Shown here: piece by piece, positions 51,741 through 56,318 of the stretch
Layout of the letters: each line of letters begins with the position of its first letter
How positions within the stretch are numbered: position 1 is the stretch's first letter
Assembly (NCBI RefSeq): GCF_002160865.1
Contig: NZ_NFLJ01000017.1
Coordinates: 1-56,318 of the forward strand
DNA from: Massiliimicrobium timonense
GTDB taxonomy: Bacteria; Bacillota_I; Bacilli_A; Erysipelotrichales; Coprobacillaceae
DNA: 56,318 nucleotides
Direction: 5' to 3'
Translations under genes and position numbers: made by a program
Notes under the pieces: generated by a model
Databases searched by the model: none
What the model was told of the DNA's origin: nothing
The model's input: only the letters and a program-made list of their open reading frames with translations

Positions 51741-53864
51741 ATGGATGTAAAAATATCAATTATTATTCCAGTCTATAATGTTGAAGATTATTTGAAAGAA
51801 TGTTTAGATAGTTTATTAAGACAAACTTTTACAGAATTTGAAATCATTTGTATTGATGATGGTTCAAGTGACAATTCATTAGATATTTTAAAAAAATATC
51901 AACTTCTTGATACACGAATCACGGTTTTAAATCAGCAACATCAGTTCGCTGGAACTGCTAGAAATAAAGGAATATCTTGTGCGAAAGGAGAATACTTATT
52001 ATTTTTAGACGCTGATGACTTTTTTGAGAAAGATATGTTAGAGAAAATATATGAGCAAGGGAAAAAGACACAAGCACAAATTATTTTGTTTGATGCCAGA
52101 AAATATCATCAATTAACAAAGGAGTATGATGAAGTTACTTATTATTTACGTAATGAAATACTAAAAGATAAAGAAATATTTAATAGACATGATTTTCCAG
52201 ATGATATATTGACTCTATCTAATCCGGCTCCCTGGACAAAATGTTTTTTAAAAAAATTTATCTTAGAAGAAAAATTGCTTTTTCAAAATTTAGCAAATAC
52301 AAATGATGCTTATTTTACAATAAGTGCAATGGCTATTGCTGATAGAATTACATGGATTGATACTAAACTTGTTAATTATCGTATAGGGTTACTTCAAAAT
52401 ACACAAAGCCATAAAGAAAAAAATCCGTTATGTTTTATTGATGCCTATAGAGCTATTTATGATGAATTGAACAAAAGAGGAATTTATCATGAAGTAGAAC
52501 GTTCTTTTGTAAAGGTAGCATTATCATCTACAGTATATTGTATGAATTCAATTCATGATGAGAAGGTCAAAAAAGAAATTATCTATGCATTACAAGACAA
52601 CAAGTTTTCAGATATGAATCTCTTAAATTATCCAGAAGACTTTTACTTAAATAAACGTGATTATAATAGTGTTAGGGGATATAATTGTATATATAAAGAG
52701 TATCAAATTATGGAGAAGAATAAACAGATTTGTGATGAATATGAAGTTACTATTAAAGCAGATTTACATCAACAACCCTTTGTATCAGTTATTATTCCTA
52801 TATATGATGTAGAAAAATATTTACCTGCATGTCTGGAAAGTATTGTTAATCAATCATTGAAGAACATTGAGATTATTTGTGTTATTGATGGTTCACCAGA
52901 TCATTGTCAAAAAATTGTTGAGTCATATGCAACTTATGATGATAGAATAACGATGCTTGTACAAAGAAATATGGGGTTATCTGCATCTAGAAATCACGGA
53001 TTTAAGGAAGCAAAAGGTGAATATGTTTATTTCATGGACAGTGATGATATTCTTGACTATAATGCTTTAAAAGAATTATATGATTTTTCAATGAAAGAAA
53101 ATTTGGATTCTGTGTACTTTGATGCATCTTGCTTTGCTGATGATTTTAAACTAAACGAAAAAATTCTTGACCAATATCATAGAAAGTTCTCATATCCAAA
53201 AGTATGTATGGGTATAGAACTTTTTAGAAAGATGAATGAAAATGATGAATATAGGGTTTCTGCTTGTCTACAATTCAATAAACGACAACATATATTAAAT
53301 CAACATGTTCTTTTCCATGAAGGAGTTCTACATGAAGATAATGCCTTTACAACAATTAATTTAATAACTGCTAAAAAAGTCGGTTATATACATAAGGATT
53401 ATTTTCATCGAAGATATCGTGAAAATTCTATAATGACAAAAAAAGAAAATTTTCAAAATGTTTATGGGTATTATATTGCTTTTAAAGATGTTTATCAATT
53501 TATTCAAGATTTAGATTGGATATATAAAAGTGAAAATCAAATAATATTTGATTGGTTATTACGCATACTAACAAATGCAAGAGATATATTTGCACGTTTA
53601 GATGATGCAGAGAAAAGTTCATATCTTGGATTGGATTTTACTGAAAAAAATGATTTTAGAATTTTAGTAAGTACACCTGGTTATGTGAAAAGTGAACTTA
53701 TATTTAAACAACAAAGATTACAGCAAACATTTGATGAAAAATATGAACGTGGGTTAATCATTAAAGAATTACGAACAGAAAACAAGCAATTAAAAAAATC
53801 AATTAATCGATTAAAACCTTCTACTTGGATTAAATACATTAAAAGGCATATACGTATAAAATGA
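51741..53864 (+). CDS. Tandem family-2 glycosyltransferase
   Basis: A 707-residue protein containing two GT2 domains. The first, residues about 5-230, starts SIIIPVYNVEDYLKECLDSL and has DxD-like FLDADD. The second, from about 345 to 560, starts SVIIPIYDVEKYLPACLESI and has FMDSDD. The C-terminus is a basic, possibly coiled, tail (LKKSINRLKPSTWIKYIKRH) that may tether it to the membrane. ATG at 51741 follows AAAGGAG by seven bases. It likely builds a wall polymer or capsule; sugars and linkages are unknown. Confidence 0.88.
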   Translation: MDVKISIIIPVYNVEDYLKECLDSLLRQTFTEFEIICIDDGSSDNSLDILKKYQLLDTRITVLNQQHQFAGTARNKGISCAKGEYLLFLDADDFFEKDMLEKIYEQGKKTQAQIILFDARKYHQLTKEYDEVTYYLRNEILKDKEIFNRHDFPDDILTLSNPAPWTKCFLKKFILEEKLLFQNLANTNDAYFTISAMAIADRITWIDTKLVNYRIGLLQNTQSHKEKNPLCFIDAYRAIYDELNKRGIYHEVERSFVKVALSSTVYCMNSIHDEKVKKEIIYALQDNKFSDMNLLNYPEDFYLNKRDYNSVRGYNCIYKEYQIMEKNKQICDEYEVTIKADLHQQPFVSVIIPIYDVEKYLPACLESIVNQSLKNIEIICVIDGSPDHCQKIVESYATYDDRITMLVQRNMGLSASRNHGFKEAKGEYVYFMDSDDILDYNALKELYDFSMKENLDSVYFDASCFADDFKLNEKILDQYHRKFSYPKVCMGIELFRKMNENDEYRVSACLQFNKRQHILNQHVLFHEGVLHEDNAFTTINLITAKKVGYIHKDYFHRRYRENSIMTKKENFQNVYGYYIAFKDVYQFIQDLDWIYKSENQIIFDWLLRILTNARDIFARLDDAEKSSYLGLDFTEKNDFRILVSTPGYVKSELIFKQQRLQQTFDEKYERGLIIKELRTENKQLKKSINRLKPSTWIKYIKRHIRIK

Positions 53865-53882
53865 ATATAAATTAATATGTGC

Positions 53883-53943
53883 TTAACCTTAATTTAATAT
53901 ATTTTTAATAGTGATTGACTTTAAATAGTTTAAAGGTTAAAAT
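53883..53943 (+). promoter_or_regulatory. tarI promoter with flanking inverted repeat
   Basis: TTGACT (53915-53920) and TAAAAT (53938-53943) are 17 bases apart. TTAACCTT (53883-53890) is the exact complement of AAGGTTAA (53933-53940), which overlaps the -10. The repeat could bind a regulator; this is untested and it could be chance in AT-rich DNA. Confidence 0.5.
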
Positions 53944-53977
53944 ATGAAATGTGTTGTACTAAATGGAGGAAAAAAAT

Positions 53978-54685
53978 ATGATTTATGCAGAAATTTTAGC
54001 TGGTGGAAAAGGAACAAGAATGGGTAATACAGAATTACCTAAACAGTTTTTAAAATTAGGACATAAGCCTATATTTATCCATACAGTTGAGCAGTTTATT
54101 TTAAATAAAAGAATTGAAAAAATTCTTATTTGTTGTCCTGAACAATGGATGTCTTATACAAAAGATACACTAAAAAAGTATGAAGTCAAATCTGATAAAG
54201 TTATTGTTGTTGCAGGTGGATCTACGCGTAATGATACTATTATGAATGGTATTCGATATATAGAAGAAAACATAGGATTAAATGATGATGATATCATTAT
54301 TACACATGATGCTGTTAGACCATTTTTAACACAGAGAATTATTGATGATAATATTGATGGTGCTTTGGAATATGGTGCTGTAGATACAGTTGTTGAAGCT
54401 TTTGATACGATTGTTCACTCTGTTGATGGAAAAGTGATAACTGATATTCCAATTAGAAGTGAGATGTATCAGGGACAGACACCACAATCATTTAATATCA
54501 AATTATTAAAAGATTTATTCTTATCATTAACAGATGATGAAAAAAACATCTTAACTGATGCATGTAAAGCACTAGTTATTAAGGGTACACCAGTTCATCT
54601 TGTAAGAGGTGAAGTTTACAATATGAAAATCACAACTCAGCATGATTTAAAAGTCGCTAATGGTTTAGTGGAAGGTGACAAATAA
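53978..54685 (+). CDS. tarI: Ribitol-5-phosphate cytidylyltransferase (TarI/IspD-like)
   Basis: A 235-residue nucleotidyltransferase with the IspD/TarI signatures [30 protein letters not shown] and [17 protein letters not shown]. It activates an alditol phosphate with CTP. TarI rather than IspD is chosen because the next gene, overlapping by one base, is TarJ-like. ATG at 53978 follows GGAGG; an ATG at 53963 is before the ribosome site. An IspD activity cannot be excluded. Confidence 0.88.
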   Translation: MIYAEILAGGKGTRMGNTELPKQFLKLGHKPIFIHTVEQFILNKRIEKILICCPEQWMSYTKDTLKKYEVKSDKVIVVAGGSTRNDTIMNGIRYIEENIGLNDDDIIITHDAVRPFLTQRIIDDNIDGALEYGAVDTVVEAFDTIVHSVDGKVITDIPIRSEMYQGQTPQSFNIKLLKDLFLSLTDDEKNILTDACKALVIKGTPVHLVRGEVYNMKITTQHDLKVANGLVEGDK

Positions 54686-55701
54686 TGATTAATCAAGCGT
54701 ATAGATTAATAGCTCCTAAACAAATTCGTGCAGATTTTGTTGATTTAAAAATGGATGATGAGAATATTATTGTTAGACCAACTTATCTTTCTATTTGTGC
54801 GGCAGATCAAAGATATTATACTGGAAGTCGTGGACGAGTGATAATGAAGCAAAAATTACCTATGGCATTGATTCATGAGTCAGTTGGTGAAGTTGTTTAT
54901 GATCCAAAGGGTGAATATAAAGTTGGGACTAATGTAGTAATGATACCCAATACACCTATGGAGAAAGATGATATCATTAAGGAAAATTATTTACGTTCTA
55001 GTCAATTTAGAGCCAGTGGTTTTGATGGTTTTATGCAAAATGTTGTAAGTATGCGTAGGGATTTGATTATACCTTTTAAAATGGAACCTAGAGTAGCAGT
55101 TTTGCTTGAATTAACAAGTGTTGTCATGAATGCGGTGGAAAATTTTAAAAAAATTTCTAATGAACGAAAAAATGTTATTGGTATATGGGGAAATGGAAAT
55201 TTAGGATTTATTTCTGCATTAGTTCTAAAGAAAACTTATCCTGACACAAAAATTATTGTATTTGGTGTTGAAGAACATAAGATGGCTTATTTTTCATTTG
55301 TAGATGATACATACTTGATTAATAATATTCCAAGTGACTTAAAAGTTGATCATGCATTTGAGTGTGTTGGTGGACGAGGAAGTGAAGCTGCAATCAATCA
55401 AATCATTGATTATATTCAGCCTCAAGGTACCATTTCACTTATGGGAGTAAGTGAAACACCGGTAGGGATTAATACAAGAATGGTTTTAGAAAAAGGTTTG
55501 ACACTTTTAGGTAATAGTCGCAGCAATTATGATGATTTTAAGAAATCTGTCGAATTAATGGAAACTTATCCAGATGTTTGTGAATATCTTTCTACAATTA
55601 TCTCAGAAGAAGTTGTTGTTCAATCCATAAAAGATATGCATAAAGCTTTTGAAGATGATTTAAATAATGATTTCAAAACAGTTATGAAATGGGACATTTA
55701 A
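54685..55701 (+). CDS. tarJ: Ribitol-5-phosphate dehydrogenase (TarJ-like)
   Basis: A 338-residue zinc-type medium-chain dehydrogenase. The N-terminal segment SICAADQRYYTGSRG carries the catalytic-zinc cysteine, HESVGE has a second ligand, and the Rossmann fold shows GIWGNGNLGFISALV. TarJ reduces ribulose 5-phosphate to ribitol 5-phosphate, the substrate of TarI, so the TAATG overlap with tarI fits a coupled pathway to CDP-ribitol. Confidence 0.88.
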   Translation: MINQAYRLIAPKQIRADFVDLKMDDENIIVRPTYLSICAADQRYYTGSRGRVIMKQKLPMALIHESVGEVVYDPKGEYKVGTNVVMIPNTPMEKDDIIKENYLRSSQFRASGFDGFMQNVVSMRRDLIIPFKMEPRVAVLLELTSVVMNAVENFKKISNERKNVIGIWGNGNLGFISALVLKKTYPDTKIIVFGVEEHKMAYFSFVDDTYLINNIPSDLKVDHAFECVGGRGSEAAINQIIDYIQPQGTISLMGVSETPVGINTRMVLEKGLTLLGNSRSNYDDFKKSVELMETYPDVCEYLSTIISEEVVVQSIKDMHKAFEDDLNNDFKTVMKWDI

Positions 55702-55730
55702 GACAAGATTTTTATCTTGTCTTTATTTTT
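55700..55730 (+). terminator. tarIJ terminator
   Basis: AAGACAAGAT (55700-55709) pairs with ATCTTGTCTT (55714-55723), followed by T. It overlaps the tarJ stop codon. Confidence 0.9.
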
Positions 55731-55761
55731 ATAGAATTATATATCAAATATCATAATTTAA

Positions 55762-55773
55762 GAACATATGTTC
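55762..55773 (+). promoter_or_regulatory. LexA (SOS) box-like palindrome
   Basis: GAACATATGTTC is identical to the core of the Gram-positive LexA/DinR operator. It lies 62 bases upstream of the glycosyltransferase start in the gap that should hold its promoter. No lexA or damage-response gene is nearby. Confidence 0.5.
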
Positions 55774-55834
55774 ATTTTTAAAAAGTATTTATAGATGTAA
55801 ATATGTAATCTCATAACATAAGGAGGATTTAAAA

Positions 55835-56318
55835 GTGAGTGACTTTAAATATCTAGTTACAGTTATTATACCAGTATATAATACACAAGATTATATAGAA
55901 GAATGTGTACTATCAATTGAAAATCAAAAGATGGATGTTTCTAAGATTGAAGTATTATTAATAAATGATGGCTCAAAGGATCAAAGTGGAAATATTTGTG
56001 AAAATCTTTCTAAAAAATATGCAAATATTACTTATATCTGTAAAGATAATTCTGGAGTTTCAGATACACGAAATATTGGTATTCAAAGAGCACGTGGAAA
56101 ATATATAATGCTTCTTGATTCAGATGATTATCTAGATAAGAAAAGTATTAAAAATTTAGTAGATTTCTTTGATAAACATTATAATGAAGTGGATTTAATT
56201 ACATATCCAATTTATTGGGATCGTAATGGTAAAATATCATTACATGGACGTTACAGTTCAAAAAACTATGATAAAGGAACTGGAATATATGATTTAAATC
56301 AATATCCGCATTTAAATC
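55835..56318 (+). CDS. Family-2 glycosyltransferase, partial at window end
   Basis: A frame from GTG at 55835 (AGGAGG eight bases upstream) runs open to the window end, giving 161 codons. It begins VTVIIPVYNTQDYIEECVLSI, with VLLINDGSKDQSG and DxD-like LLDSDD, the N-terminal half of a GT2 domain. Its place after tarIJ suggests a wall-polymer glycosyltransferase, perhaps fused to a polyol-phosphate polymerase, but the rest is missing. No promoter hexamers are clear beyond the LexA-like palindrome. Confidence 0.85.
   Translation, partial: MSDFKYLVTVIIPVYNTQDYIEECVLSIENQKMDVSKIEVLLINDGSKDQSGNICENLSKKYANITYICKDNSGVSDTRNIGIQRARGKYIMLLDSDDYLDKKSIKNLVDFFDKHYNEVDLITYPIYWDRNGKISLHGRYSSKNYDKGTGIYDLNQYPHLN

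Noticed and set aside
1-56318. CRISPR array, tRNA, rRNA, prophage or integrative element
   Set aside because: No regularly spaced repeats, tRNA cloverleaf, rRNA segment, integrase or phage structural gene was recognised by eye.

Overview
The window is low-GC, AT-rich DNA from a strictly anaerobic Firmicute. The combination of an NAD(P)-linked [FeFe] hydrogenase operon, rubrerythrin, FabK-type fatty-acid synthesis, short-form HisG with HisZ, and a Tar-type teichoic acid locus fits a gut Erysipelotrichia/Coprobacillaceae-like bacterium. This placement is inferred from gene content and protein style, not from a marker-gene search. Nearly all genes are on the + strand in tightly overlapping operons; gdhA and a MurJ/SpoVB-like flippase are the exceptions.

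Layout. (1) 1-4.7 kb: gdhA on the minus strand, ending in a 90-bp palindromic element, then three poorly characterised genes including a DUF89/ARMT1-like phosphatase. (2) 4.8-11.2 kb: a histidine operon, hisZ-G-D-B-H-A-F-IE, preceded by an 18-codon leader peptide with five consecutive His codons and a terminator, which is a classical attenuator. hisC and a histidinol-phosphatase are absent. (3) 11.2-21.2 kb: a decayed small gene, then a hydrogenase operon behind an extended -10 promoter overlapped by a CcpA cre-like site. It encodes NuoE-like, HndB-like, HndC/NuoF-like and HndD/HydA-like subunits, interleaved with two DRTGG proteins, two GHKL ATPases, a PHP protein and a hydrogenase-like Fe-S protein that has lost H-cluster motifs. 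A lipoprotein and permease of an ABC importer follow without an ATPase. (4) 21.2-26.9 kb: rubrerythrin, a heterodimeric ABC exporter, and an Rpn-type PD-(D/E)XK nuclease gene with a duplicated 3' end. (5) 27-34.8 kb: a membrane protein with proBA, then a MarR regulator with twin operators driving a second heterodimeric ABC exporter. (6) 34.8-45.1 kb: a complete type II fatty-acid operon (acpP-accB-C-D-A-fabH-fabK-fabK-like-fabD-G-F-Z) with a palindromic operator at the start site and an internal terminator after acpP. (7) 45.1-47.4 kb: two decayed small genes and the flippase. (8) 47.5-56.3 kb: an SGNH/DltD-like protein, pyrF-pyrE, and a wall polymer locus (TagGH exporter, a double glycosyltransferase, TarI, TarJ and a glycosyltransferase cut by the window end). 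A LexA-box-like palindrome precedes that last gene.

The regulatory DNA is unusually readable: a His attenuator, a cre site, twin MarR operators, a fab operator, a hairpin burying the nuclease RBS, and a putative SOS box. The most likely under-described system is the hydrogenase operon, which has more signalling-like components than catalytic ones.
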